25,145 bases of DNA from JAJTHY01 sp964458795. GTDB lineage: Bacteria; Pseudomonadota; Alphaproteobacteria; Rickettsiales; Midichloriaceae. Location: positions 1 to 25,145 of the forward strand of contig CAYWJW010000021.1 in the NCBI GenBank assembly GCA_964458795.1, read 5' to 3'. Of the stretch, positions 1 through 8,260 are shown piece by piece. Both the position numbers and the translations under genes were made by a program. How positions within the stretch are numbered: position 1 is the first letter of the stretch; each line of letters begins with the position of its first letter. A model generated the notes under the pieces. The model saw only the letters and a program-made list of their open reading frames with translations. It was not told the DNA's origin and did not search any database.

Positions 1-102
1 AGGCGACGTGGGGATCTAGGAAGTTTAGAGGTCAGATGGTGGTCATAACAAACACTGCTCCTATCCCCATAGGTACTTGATTTGAATGATCTCAAGTTTC
101 CA

Positions 103-212
103 TGCAACAACGCCGCCTGATCCGGCATCCATCTTAAGGCATCTCTAAAGTTTAGAAGATAGTTTGTTGTTGAGACATGGATGACCCGGTCAAGCCGTGT
201 GATGATAAAACG
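103..212. repeat. degenerate palindromic repeat (REP/MITE-like), copy 1
   Basis: The 320 bases downstream of the RNase J stop hold no gene that I can support. They contain a degenerate inverted repeat. The left arm (about 111-132, gccgcctgatccggcatcc) and right arm (about 176-212, catggatgacccggtcaagc) enclose a core with tctctaaag (143-151) and ttgttgagacatggat. The same core words (tctctaaag, ttgttgaaacatggat) occur between the arms of the palindrome at 24863-25010, so I take the two as members of one family. The arms resemble the cttgac/gtcaag-type hairpins scattered through Rickettsiales genomes. No transposase is associated. Confidence 0.5.
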
Positions 213-320
213 TTGAAAATACCACATTTTTGTCATGCTGAAAAACGATGCAATATGAAGCAATATTAAGTTATAACACATATTGTTAGCCCCGTATTTG
301 TCTGGTTACAAGGTGATGTC

Positions 321-1985
321 TTAGCCAGCCACTTTGATCAACTGTACAAAAATCTTTGGTTCCTTAGCGGTTTCTCGTTTGAAGAAGCGCTTGGCTATCC
401 CTCTTACTTTATTGTCTACGTCTTTTTCTGTCCGGAAGTTTGCGGTGTCTAAAAACTGTCCAAGTTCAGACTTTAACTTATCGAAATATTCTGTGTCTTC
501 CACAGAGTCAAGTACGCCCGGAGCTATAATGTCAGGTGCTTTTAGCACACCTTTCTTATTGTATACGATGCTGATTATTGCTGCACCTTGATCACGCATT
601 CTACGACGTAGGCTTAAAATCTCACTATTAGATGGCAGAATAAAATTACCATCTATAGCCATATAGCCAGTAGGAGCCTTGGTTAATACTTCGGTTCTTT
701 CTTCAGATATTAGTACCACAGATCCATTATGTATCTGCAGAGGTGTTGCTAGTTTCTTACTCTTAACAAAGTGACAATGCTCGTGGGTATGCATTGGTTC
801 GCCATGCATAGGTATTGCATATTTAGGGCGCACTAGCTTATACATTTCTTCCATTTCATCGCGGCATGGGTGGCCAGAGACATGTACGAAGTGATCCTTC
901 TCGGTCAACACTTCAATACCTTCTTTACTAAGTTTATTGAATAATGCGAAGATTTTCATCTCATTGCCAGGAATTATCTTTGAAGCGAAGATAATCATGT
1001 CACCTTTGGAAAGCTTGATATCTGGATGCTCACCTTTGGCAAGTTTATTAATAGTTGCAAAGCGTTCACCTTGGCAGCCTGTAGCAATAACAAGCAATTC
1101 GCTTCGTTTGAGTTTGCCAATTTGTTTGGGATGAAGAGGAGGTTCTACCTCTCCAAGATACCCGCATTCGATAGCAGCATTGTACATGCGCCAAAGAGAA
1201 GTACCGCTTAACACAACCTTACGCTTTGCTCTTTTGGCAGCTAGCATAATAGAATAAACACGCGCAATGTTAGAAGCAAAAGTGGTAACTACTACCATTT
1301 GGGTAGTAAAACTTGCGATTAGATCGCTTAGGCTTTGCTTAAGGTCACCTTCTGACCCGGCTTTGCCATCGATAAAGATATTAGTGGAATCACATACCAT
1401 TGCCAATACGCCTTCATCACCTAATTTCTTTAGCTTTTCTAAATCAGATGGCGGTCCAATTAATGGGTCATGGTCAAACTTCCAGTCTCCAGAGTGAAAT
1501 AATATACCTTTATCTGTGCGTATTATAAGTCCCTGCATCTCGGGTACAGAGTGTGTAAGAGAGACAAATTCTAAAGAAAATGGACCAACTTCAAATGCGG
1601 AATTCTCTTTGATTTCATGCATTGTAACGTCGTTTGCAATGCCTACATCGGCAAGCTTTGTTTTTATAACAGCAGAGGTAAACTTTGTTGCATAGATTGG
1701 TACTCGCACTTCAGGCCATAGATACTGAATAGCACCGATGTGATCCTCATGAGCATGGGTAATTACCATGCCAGCTATGTTATTTCGGATTTCATCTAAA
1801 AAGGATATATCAGGCACTAGTATATCAATACCAGGATAATGTTCCCCAGCAAAGCCAAGTCCCATATCTACAATCAGCCATTTTCCCTTATAATGATATA
1901 AATAAAGGTTTATGCCTATTTCATCTGTGCCGCCTAGTGGAACAAATAATACGTCGTCGAAGTGAGTTTTGAAATTGAAGGTCAT
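321..1985 (-). CDS. rnj: ribonuclease J (metallo-beta-lactamase/beta-CASP RNase)
   Basis: A 554-residue RNase J, a zinc-dependent 5'-3' exo- and endoribonuclease that acts in the cytoplasm in mRNA decay and rRNA maturation. The metallo-beta-lactamase signature HAHEDHIGA lies at residues 77-85, followed by the metal-binding block HSGDWKFDHDPL near 164-175. The late histidine motifs HVSGHPCRDEM and IPMHGEPMH mark the beta-CASP region and the return to the lactamase fold. A C-terminal domain of about 100 residues follows. The length matches alphaproteobacterial RNase J (about 550-560). Its ATG lies 6 bases after the mreB stop, so it is probably co-transcribed with mreB. There is no strong Shine-Dalgarno sequence, which suggests translation coupled to mreB. 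No clear terminator is seen after the stop. Confidence 0.95.
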   Translation of the reverse strand: MTFNFKTHFDDVLFVPLGGTDEIGINLYLYHYKGKWLIVDMGLGFAGEHYPGIDILVPDISFLDEIRNNIAGMVITHAHEDHIGAIQYLWPEVRVPIYATKFTSAVIKTKLADVGIANDVTMHEIKENSAFEVGPFSLEFVSLTHSVPEMQGLIIRTDKGILFHSGDWKFDHDPLIGPPSDLEKLKKLGDEGVLAMVCDSTNIFIDGKAGSEGDLKQSLSDLIASFTTQMVVVTTFASNIARVYSIMLAAKRAKRKVVLSGTSLWRMYNAAIECGYLGEVEPPLHPKQIGKLKRSELLVIATGCQGERFATINKLAKGEHPDIKLSKGDMIIFASKIIPGNEMKIFALFNKLSKEGIEVLTEKDHFVHVSGHPCRDEMEEMYKLVRPKYAIPMHGEPMHTHEHCHFVKSKKLATPLQIHNGSVVLISEERTEVLTKAPTGYMAIDGNFILPSNSEILSLRRRMRDQGAAIISIVYNKKGVLKAPDIIAPGVLDSVEDTEYFDKLKSELGQFLDTANFRTEKDVDNKVRGIAKRFFKRETAKEPKIFVQLIKVAG

Positions 1986-1991
1986 TAGCTA

Positions 1992-3044
1992 TTAATCTTG
2001 CCTAAATAATACATGTTTTAGCTCTTCGAAGTTATCTAGAACTCTACCAGTGCCAAGTGCAACGCAGCATAATGCCTCTTCAGCAACAATAACGGGTAAC
2101 CCAGTTTGATCAGAGATAACTTTATCTAAGCCTTCTAGTAATGCGCCACCACCGGTCATGACTATACCATGATCAACGATGTCAGAAGATAATTCTGGAG
2201 GGGAAGATTCGAGCACAGTCCTAACAGCAGCTAGTATTTGGTTTACTGGTTCTGCAAGGCTTTCCGCTACCTGAGTCTCGCTTAATACTATTTCTTTAGG
2301 TATACCATTGAGTAGATCGCGTCCCTTGACCTCCATAGTTCTAGGGTTGCTCTTTGGTGCACAAGCTGCACCAATCTCTTTCTTAATTCTCTCAGCAGTA
2401 GATTCGCCGATTAATAAATTATGATTACGGCGTATATATGAGATAATTGCTTCATCCATGGTATCTCCGCCCACGCGTACTGAGCGTGCATACACAACAC
2501 CACCAAGCGAGATAACAGCTACCTCAGTTGTGCCGCCTCCAATATCCACAACCATGGATCCAGTAGGTTGAGTAACAGGTAGATTGGCTCCTATAGCAGC
2601 TGCCATTGGCTCCTCTATCAAGTAAACTTCGCGTGCTCCAGCGCTTTCCACAGCATCTTGGATGGCGCGGCGCTCTACAGGTGTTGAACCAGAAGGCACG
2701 CATACAATAATCCGAGGACGCGCAAAGAACCAGAATGATTTTTTATTATGGACAGCATTGATGAAATACTTAATCATCTCCTCTGCACTTTTAAAATCGG
2801 CAATTACACCATCCTTAAGAGGTCGTATAGCATTGATATCAGCAGGTGTGCGTCCAAGCATCATCTTTGCTTGATTGCCAAAAGCATACGGAACCATTAC
2901 TCCACGGTCGTTTAGAAGTGCAACCACAGAAGGTTCGTTAAGGACAATTCCTTTGCCTGATTCATACACAACTATATTAGCTGTGCCCAGGTCTATGGCC
3001 ATATCGGAGGAAAAAAAGCCTAAAATTTCGGAGAGTATACCCAT
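1992..3044 (-). CDS. mreB: rod shape-determining protein MreB
   Basis: Actin-like ATPase of 350 residues that polymerises at the inner membrane and guides lateral wall synthesis. Actin-fold motifs are clear: phosphate-1 DLGTANIVVY at residues 18-27, phosphate-2 around DIGGGTTEVAVISLGG, and the adenosine motif MTGGGALLEGLD near the C-terminus. The length agrees with the family (about 345-350). It is first of a probable two-gene unit with RNase J (6-base gap). The usual partners mreC and mreD are neither upstream, where a DMT permease lies in the same orientation, nor downstream. A sigma-70-like promoter sits just upstream on the minus strand. Confidence 0.97.
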   Translation of the reverse strand: MGILSEILGFFSSDMAIDLGTANIVVYESGKGIVLNEPSVVALLNDRGVMVPYAFGNQAKMMLGRTPADINAIRPLKDGVIADFKSAEEMIKYFINAVHNKKSFWFFARPRIIVCVPSGSTPVERRAIQDAVESAGAREVYLIEEPMAAAIGANLPVTQPTGSMVVDIGGGTTEVAVISLGGVVYARSVRVGGDTMDEAIISYIRRNHNLLIGESTAERIKKEIGAACAPKSNPRTMEVKGRDLLNGIPKEIVLSETQVAESLAEPVNQILAAVRTVLESSPPELSSDIVDHGIVMTGGGALLEGLDKVISDQTGLPVIVAEEALCCVALGTGRVLDNFEELKHVLFRQD

Positions 3045-3078
3045 AAAATGTATATATTATTCATTTACGCAGATTAGG

Positions 3079-3107
3079 TTAATAAAGGAAAAGCACACCA
3101 ATTGCAA
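3079..3107 (-). promoter_or_regulatory. putative sigma-70 promoter for mreB-rnj
   Basis: On the minus strand TTGCAA (3107-3102) is followed after exactly 17 bases by TATTAA (3084-3079). This is a fair match to the TTGACA/TATAAT consensus with ideal spacing, and the -10 ends 34 bases before the mreB ATG. Assigned by pattern only. Confidence 0.5.
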
Positions 3108-3146
3108 CATAATTAGACAGTAAGTTATAAAAATTTCCAATTTCAA

Positions 3147-4022
3147 CTATGCTTCTCTAGATGCTTCCCTAGTTTTAACGAAGGTTATAAACAAAGTGGT
3201 AGGAATTATTAGTAATGAACCAGCAACCATCATTAAACTAGGTATCTCGCTAAAAATTGCAAAGCCAACAGCCGAGGAAAATATTAGCTCTAAGTATCTA
3301 TAAGGTGCGATACTTGAAGCTGGTACTAAGTTAAATGCTTTGAGTAGGCAATATAAGATAAGGTTGCCACCGGCGCCTAGATATAGTAATATCATAAGAT
3401 CATTAAAAGAGGGTGTCTGCCACACCAAGTATGCCGGGAATGCTCCAAGCAAGCTAGTTACTAATGCGGAGTAAAAAAGCATACTCAGCATTGATTCTTT
3501 CTTTACAAATTTCTTATTGATTATATCCAGGCTTGCAAAGAATAGTGCTGAGAGTAATAGTATCATAGAGGCGATTTCAAAATCGGCATGCATTACATCA
3601 AACGAAATTATAGCTCCTAAAAAGCCTAAAATGGTGGCTATAATCAAGGTTGAGCTAATCTTTTCTTTAAGGAATATTGGGGCTAACACTAACACAAAAA
3701 GCGGCATTGTAAATGTGGTCAAGGTCGCATGTGCAATAGGCACAACGGTTAAACCATAACACCAAATACTCATCGCTAAAAATAATATTAGACCCCGTGC
3801 AAAATGAATCCAAGCTCGTTCTGTGTGAAATGCTTGTTTGCCAAAATAAAGCATAAACGGCAATAAAGACAGGCAACCGAAGCAGAAACGTAAGAATGTT
3901 ATTTGCATCGGTGGTAAGTTACCTGAGAGGTGCTTCATACTAGTGTCATTTAGTATGCTTATTAAGAGACTGGCAATAAACCAGGAAATACCTATCAAAT
4001 ATTTTCGATTGATTAAGAACAT
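3147..4022 (-). CDS. EamA/DMT-family transporter
   Basis: Inner-membrane permease of 291 residues of the drug/metabolite transporter superfamily. It has about ten hydrophobic helices in two EamA repeats. The first holds an LRFCFG-like segment and a WIHFARGLILFLAMS helix; the second follows FVKKESMLSML and ends in an AVGFAIFSEIPSLMMVAGSLLI segment. Rickettsiales carry many DMT proteins, some shown to move S-adenosylmethionine or other metabolites; the substrate here cannot be read. The start at 4022 is the only early ATG and has no convincing Shine-Dalgarno sequence. The gene diverges from the AhpD-like gene and lies about 100 bases upstream of mreB. It is only distantly like the DMT pair at 13366-15337. 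Confidence 0.9.
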   Translation of the reverse strand: MFLINRKYLIGISWFIASLLISILNDTSMKHLSGNLPPMQITFLRFCFGCLSLLPFMLYFGKQAFHTERAWIHFARGLILFLAMSIWCYGLTVVPIAHATLTTFTMPLFVLVLAPIFLKEKISSTLIIATILGFLGAIISFDVMHADFEIASMILLLSALFFASLDIINKKFVKKESMLSMLFYSALVTSLLGAFPAYLVWQTPSFNDLMILLYLGAGGNLILYCLLKAFNLVPASSIAPYRYLELIFSSAVGFAIFSEIPSLMMVAGSLLIIPTTLFITFVKTREASREA

Positions 4023-4157
4023 TTTAGAATAAATATTAATATATATAATGCGCCTATTATATATGCAAAGAATGCAATAAGCAATTTTAATTGCCTTTTG
4101 GTGAAGAAAAAATTAAAATATATATGAAATAAACTTTGATTATAGCTTGGTCTTACA

Positions 4158-4727
4158 ATGTCACTACATTCAATATTAAGAAGAATACCGGCATATGTCA
4201 CCGATCTTCGAAGTAATTTTGAGGATCTGTGCTTAAATTTCAAGGGTAATAACTTAACCCAAGAGCAGTTTTCGTCAGTAGCTCTGGCAATTTGCTATTG
4301 TTTGAAAAATGAATTGTTAATAAATAATTTCAAATATGAGGCGCGCATATACCTTGAAGAATCCAATATTGTGGATATTAGGGCTTCAGTAGTTATGATG
4401 ACAAGAGATAATATATTTTATAGATATACCGGGGTTTCTACACACAAGGAAATTCGCCAAGCTGAGATCAATTTAGCAGAGAAGGCTTTATCTCATGCTA
4501 ATATTGATAAAATAACTCTTACTATGTGCCTACTTGCTGTATCTACTTTAAACAACTCTCAAGTGGATGCTCAGCAATTTACCAACGAATTATTAAAAAG
4601 AAGCGTGCCAGTTGATACAATTTTGACGGTGATTAAGATTGCCTCAGTTTTAAAATCAGTTGCAGAAGTTCTTGAAATAGAGGCGATTCGAAGCTATGAA
4701 TTTGTCCCACGCGGGGAAAATATCTAA
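4158..4727 (+). CDS. AhpD-like (carboxymuconolactone decarboxylase fold) protein without catalytic cysteines
   Basis: A 189-residue helical protein. By eye it aligns end to end with AhpD alkylhydroperoxidases of about 175 residues. The N-terminal LHSILRRIPAYVTDLRSNF matches the AhpD start, NIFYRYTGV matches NVFYRGRGF, and LLAVSTLNNS matches the FAVSAINGC block. In true AhpD that block begins the CxxC thiol pair, followed by a catalytic His and preceded by a Glu. Here the corresponding positions read Ser, Asp, Phe and Thr, so the peroxidase chemistry should be absent. It ends in a TAATG overlap with der and is likely translationally coupled to it. A non-catalytic or regulatory role is inference; the family call comes from memory of AhpD sequences. 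Confidence 0.6.
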   Translation: MSLHSILRRIPAYVTDLRSNFEDLCLNFKGNNLTQEQFSSVALAICYCLKNELLINNFKYEARIYLEESNIVDIRASVVMMTRDNIFYRYTGVSTHKEIRQAEINLAEKALSHANIDKITLTMCLLAVSTLNNSQVDAQQFTNELLKRSVPVDTILTVIKIASVLKSVAEVLEIEAIRSYEFVPRGENI

Positions 4728-6097
4728 TGAAATTAAAAGTTGCAATTATCGGTAAGCCCAATGTGGGTAAGTCTACCTTATTTAATAAGTTATGCGGAAG
4801 GCGTCTTGCTATCACGCATGATAGACCTGGGGTTACGAGGGATTCTAAAATTAATACTGCACGTCTAGGAGGTCTGGAATTTGAGGTGATTGACACCGCT
4901 GGTCTTGATAAAACTAATGATGATTTAACACAAAAGATGTTCGCCTCAAGCCTGGCCAGTGCGAATGAAGCAGATGTAATTTTATTTATGTTAGATGGTA
5001 GGAATGGCATAAACGCCGATGACAAAATGTTTGCAGATGTGGTGAGGAAGCTTAGTAAAGCAGTTATACTTGTAGTCAATAAAGCGGAGAATCCGAAGAT
5101 AATTGATCAAAACCAAATATATAAGCTTGGCTTCAAAGACATTGTATTTGTTTCAGCCGAGCATAATCTAGGGTTTGGAGATCTTGAAGAAAGTTTGAGA
5201 AGCTATGCTCCTCCGCCTGCAGCGGTGCTTGAGGATGAAGATGGTAATGAAATTAACCTAGAACCTGAAGTAGCAAAATCCATAAAGCTCGCAATTATTG
5301 GTCGCCCTAATGTAGGAAAGTCAACCCTGTTCAATAAGCTACTTGGGTTTGAGAGGTCTATAGTTTCTGATGTTAGCGGCACTACAAGAGATGCGATTAG
5401 CCATACTATTGATTTTATGGAGCAGCCCATTGAACTTATTGATACAGCTGGGCTCAGGCGAAAAGCTGCGATTACTGATTCAGTAGAGCAACTTTCAACT
5501 GTAGAGAGCATAAATGCCATAAGGCGTTCACATGTAGTAGCATTGGTAATCGATGGCACTTGCCCATTGGAAAAGCAGGATTTAAGCATTCTTAGAGTAG
5601 CGATAAATGAGGGTAGGGGGGTGATCCTAATTATCAATAAGTTTGATCTAATCACCGACCATGTAGCATATAAATTAGATATAGAAGAATATGTAGCACA
5701 GAGGTTGTTTGAGCTTAAGGGATTGCCTATTATGTATATGTCTGCGCTTAAGGATAAGAAGTTTGATAGAATATGGCGAGCTGTGGTAGATGTTATGGCT
5801 GTCTTTAATAAGAAGATCGGTACTGGCCCTTTGAATCGCTGTTTAGATCAAGTCACTGAGGCACATATTCCACCGCTTGCAAGCAACGGCAGAAGGATTA
5901 GACTGAAATATATTACTCAAACTGCGTCACGTCCTCCGACTTTCACAGTATTTGGCAATATGGTTACTCAATTGCCAGAAAGCTATATACGTTACCTATA
6001 CAATTCACTGCGCGAAGCCTTTGGCCTATTCGGTGTGCCCATCAGAGTGCGCTGCAAAAGCGGTGATAACCCGTATGAGAATGAAAATAAATCGTAA
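4727..6097 (+). CDS. der: ribosome-assembly GTPase Der (EngA)
   Basis: Tandem-domain GTPase of 456 residues required for 50S subunit assembly. The first G domain has GKPNVGKST at 9-17, DTAGL, and NKAEN in the G4 position. The second has GRPNVGKST from residue 192, DTAGLRRK, and the G4 motif NKFD. The last roughly 100 residues form the KH-like domain that is characteristic of Der. The two domains are joined by an acidic linker (LEDEDGNEINLEPEVAK). Length is within the family range (about 440-490). The ATG overlaps the stop of the AhpD-like gene by one base (TAATG). Confidence 0.97.
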   Translation: MKLKVAIIGKPNVGKSTLFNKLCGRRLAITHDRPGVTRDSKINTARLGGLEFEVIDTAGLDKTNDDLTQKMFASSLASANEADVILFMLDGRNGINADDKMFADVVRKLSKAVILVVNKAENPKIIDQNQIYKLGFKDIVFVSAEHNLGFGDLEESLRSYAPPPAAVLEDEDGNEINLEPEVAKSIKLAIIGRPNVGKSTLFNKLLGFERSIVSDVSGTTRDAISHTIDFMEQPIELIDTAGLRRKAAITDSVEQLSTVESINAIRRSHVVALVIDGTCPLEKQDLSILRVAINEGRGVILIINKFDLITDHVAYKLDIEEYVAQRLFELKGLPIMYMSALKDKKFDRIWRAVVDVMAVFNKKIGTGPLNRCLDQVTEAHIPPLASNGRRIRLKYITQTASRPPTFTVFGNMVTQLPESYIRYLYNSLREAFGLFGVPIRVRCKSGDNPYENENKS

Positions 6098-6100
6098 AAC

Positions 6101-6128
6101 TTGTGTCTAGATGATTTATATGTATAAT
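6101..6128 (+). promoter_or_regulatory. putative promoter for the ankyrin gene
   Basis: TTGTGT (6101-6106) and a perfect TATAAT (6123-6128) are separated by 16 bases and end 32 bases before the ATG at 6161. No Shine-Dalgarno sequence is visible before that ATG. Assigned by pattern only. Confidence 0.5.
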
Positions 6129-6160
6129 ATCTTGAAAGTTAACAGATTTTTATACTTATT

Positions 6161-7249
6161 ATGGCTAATGTTTCTCAAAAAAAATTAATGTCAGCAATTG
6201 ATGCAAATGACCATGAAGCTATCAGGCAAGCATTGAAGGAAGGGGCTGTGCTTAATTCGATAGGAAAGCTAAAAGATGAACTTCCAATTGCTTACACAAT
6301 AACACACTCAAAGCTAACACTGGCTGAAAAAATAGATACTGTTAAAGTATTGTTAGAGCTTGGTGCTTCAGTTGATGTAGCGTCCAAAGAAAAAGTTAAG
6401 GATTTTGGTTCGTATCTTTCGAAATATATAAATAAATTGCCTTTAGAATATGCGGTTGCCGTTAGAAATAAAGAACTGGTGCAGTTAATATTAGATAAAA
6501 AGCCATTAATAAACGAAGAATATAAATTTTCTTTAAGCCATGCCATTAAAATTGGGAATATTGAAATAGCTCAAATGTTGCTTAAACATAATAATTCTAT
6601 AGAGTTCATAGATTTTTTGAATTGTCTTCAAGATGGGGTATATGGAACTGAGAACAGTACTCAGTTTTTTATATCTTCATATAAAATGGATGCTAGGAAA
6701 AAAGCTGCGTTTACTGTGCTGAAAGAATACAAAGATTTGGTAATTAACAACAAAGTAACTACTTCTCTAAGTAATGATGATATCATTAGAGTTATTGATA
6801 AAATAGAAGCTAACCCAACACTGATAGGGAAAGTAACTTTGTTGAATTCTGCTATGATAATCGCTAACGGTGGTGACCATATATATGTGTTGCCAGAGGT
6901 ATTTAAGTCCGATTTAGTGCAGAAAATATGGCCTGGTAATGGAGGAGGAATTTGCTGGAACCCGAGTCCAATTCTTAAGTCTCATGCTACGGTATCTAAA
7001 GAGCCTTTAAATCATCTCATTATTTACACTCACAATAAAAAGCTCACAGCAAAAGTTGATTTCTCACTGATTAAGGATGTCCATTCAGTAAAAGATTTGG
7101 ATATCTCTGAACATAAATTAGGTGATGCCCCATATCTAACAGTTAATGTTAAGGATTCAGGTGATGATGTGAATCTTCTTATGCTTTATGGGATATCTAC
7201 TTCTGATTTGGTTTCAGATGTTTTTGTATTTGCACCAGAAAGCTGTTAA
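6161..7249 (+). CDS. ankyrin-repeat protein with unrecognised C-terminal domain
   Basis: A 362-residue protein with no signal peptide. The first 150 or so residues hold about four ankyrin-like units. They begin near LMSAIDANDHEAIRQALKEG, then the KVLLELGASVDV unit, then LPLEYAVAVRNKELVQLIL, then LSHAIKIGNIEIAQMLLKH. Each has the paired-helix pattern and the (L)LLxxGA-type ending. The remaining 200 residues match nothing I recognise. Ankyrin proteins of intracellular Rickettsiales are often exported and bind host proteins, but nothing here proves secretion. It has its own probable promoter. Parts of the C-terminal half may resemble the next gene's product (see findings). Confidence 0.75.
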   Translation: MANVSQKKLMSAIDANDHEAIRQALKEGAVLNSIGKLKDELPIAYTITHSKLTLAEKIDTVKVLLELGASVDVASKEKVKDFGSYLSKYINKLPLEYAVAVRNKELVQLILDKKPLINEEYKFSLSHAIKIGNIEIAQMLLKHNNSIEFIDFLNCLQDGVYGTENSTQFFISSYKMDARKKAAFTVLKEYKDLVINNKVTTSLSNDDIIRVIDKIEANPTLIGKVTLLNSAMIIANGGDHIYVLPEVFKSDLVQKIWPGNGGGICWNPSPILKSHATVSKEPLNHLIIYTHNKKLTAKVDFSLIKDVHSVKDLDISEHKLGDAPYLTVNVKDSGDDVNLLMLYGISTSDLVSDVFVFAPESC

Positions 7250-7262
7250 ACCAATCAACTCT

Positions 7263-7350
7263 ACTTGCCCCCCGAGCTTGATCTGGAATCCATATACAGG
7301 ATTTATCTATGAATTAAGGATTTGTATAATCAAGTCCGGAATGACAAAGT
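7263..7350. repeat. degenerate REP-like palindrome in the 7250-7477 spacer
   Basis: The left arm (about 7267-7292, containing gagcttgatctggaatcc) and right arm (about 7322-7347, containing ataatcaagtccggaatgac) are imperfect inverted copies around a loop of about 30 bases. The cttgat/atcaag and ggaat/attcc words are those of the other REP-like elements in the window. It separates the ankyrin gene from the next gene. Confidence 0.45.
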
Positions 7351-7477
7351 TTGGTGCTATAAGGATTGCATCTATATTTGTTTAGAAATGCCTTAAAATA
7401 AATCATAATTTTTATGTGGATACTATTTGCGATCCTGTTACAATACGTCCTTGTATATTGATTTACTTGGGGTGAAC

Positions 7478-8176
7478 ATGATAAACGAGAAAGCATTCAA
7501 AGCTGATTTGCAAAACTTATATGATGTGATTGCTAAGGATAGAAAGGAGGCTCTAGCAAAGAAGAAAGAGCTGTGTGAAAAGCTTAACAACCAGGAGTAT
7601 AATGAAGTAATACATGCTTTGTTCAGCAAGAATGATATTCTAAAAATTTTAAGCAAAACTTCAGTCTCTGTTGGTGTTGTTGCCAGAAAGGATGCTGTCG
7701 AAGCTGCGGTTAAAGAAGCTATTAATAATTGTAATTTCAAAACTGCCTTTGTTGAGGTATTGCTAGATAAAATTGACGATATAGGTAAGAATCCAGCGTT
7801 GCTTGAGAATTTTATGGCAAAGTACGGGATAAAGATGAATAAGGAAGGAGGATTTGCACCGGGCACTGATCCAGAGATTGTTAAAATTATGGGTAATTTT
7901 GACGCTTCACAAGGGGTCAATATAGTAACAGTAATTTGTCGTCAGGATTACGATGTGCTCAGAGAAACTATAGAGAATGGTGTTGTTACGGTCAAAGAAA
8001 ATAGCATTGATAACATTGATAAGCTTTATACTATGGAGATACATGGTAAAGATTTACCAGATGCTATTAAAGTAGAAGTAAGAAGTGGTGAATTTTATGA
8101 GTGGATGACCGAACATTTTTTAGTTAAGGATGTGCAAGGCCATCCGGGTTCAGCCTCGTTTGAGTTAGACTATTAG
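7478..8176 (+). CDS. unrecognised soluble protein
   Basis: A 232-residue protein that I do not recognise. I start it at the ATG at 7478, preceded by ttggggtgaac, rather than at an upstream ATG (7427) with no ribosome site. The N-terminal 60 residues are strongly helical and charged (VIAKDRKEALAKKKELCEKL). A hydrophobic patch (SVSVGVVARKDAVEAAVKEA) follows, and the C-terminal half has alternating beta-like segments (GVNIVTVICRQDYDVL, GVVTVKENS). No signal peptide or membrane helix is seen. It follows the ankyrin gene in the same direction and may share a domain with it (DKIDDIGKNPALLENFM against DKIEANPTLIGKVTLLN). Probably lineage-specific. Confidence 0.7.
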   Translation: MINEKAFKADLQNLYDVIAKDRKEALAKKKELCEKLNNQEYNEVIHALFSKNDILKILSKTSVSVGVVARKDAVEAAVKEAINNCNFKTAFVEVLLDKIDDIGKNPALLENFMAKYGIKMNKEGGFAPGTDPEIVKIMGNFDASQGVNIVTVICRQDYDVLRETIENGVVTVKENSIDNIDKLYTMEIHGKDLPDAIKVEVRSGEFYEWMTEHFLVKDVQGHPGSASFELDY

Positions 8177-8189
8177 GATTGTATATAAT
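8160..8189 (+). promoter_or_regulatory. putative promoter for the 17 kDa antigen gene
   Basis: TTGAGT (8160-8165) and a perfect TATAAT (8184-8189) with an 18-base spacer overlap the stop of the preceding gene and lead into the leader of the 8261 ORF. The leader carries a strong GGAGGT at about 8248-8253. Pattern only. Confidence 0.4.
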
Positions 8190-8260
8190 ATCACCACTTC
8201 TCTAGACATATGCATAATTTTATGCTACGTTCTTTACAGAATTACTTGGAGGTAATTAAC

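Noticed and set aside
4013..4243. Minus-strand reading of 76 codons ending in a hydrophobic stretch, overlapping the start of the DMT gene at 3147-4022.
   Set aside because: Its only Met lies inside the AhpD-like gene on the other strand. The hydrophobic part comes from an A/T-rich spacer and has no start of its own.
4633..5655. Long minus-strand readings opposite der (about 148 and 150 codons).
   Set aside because: They are antisense shadows of the two GTPase domains, with no ribosome sites and no recognisable protein features.
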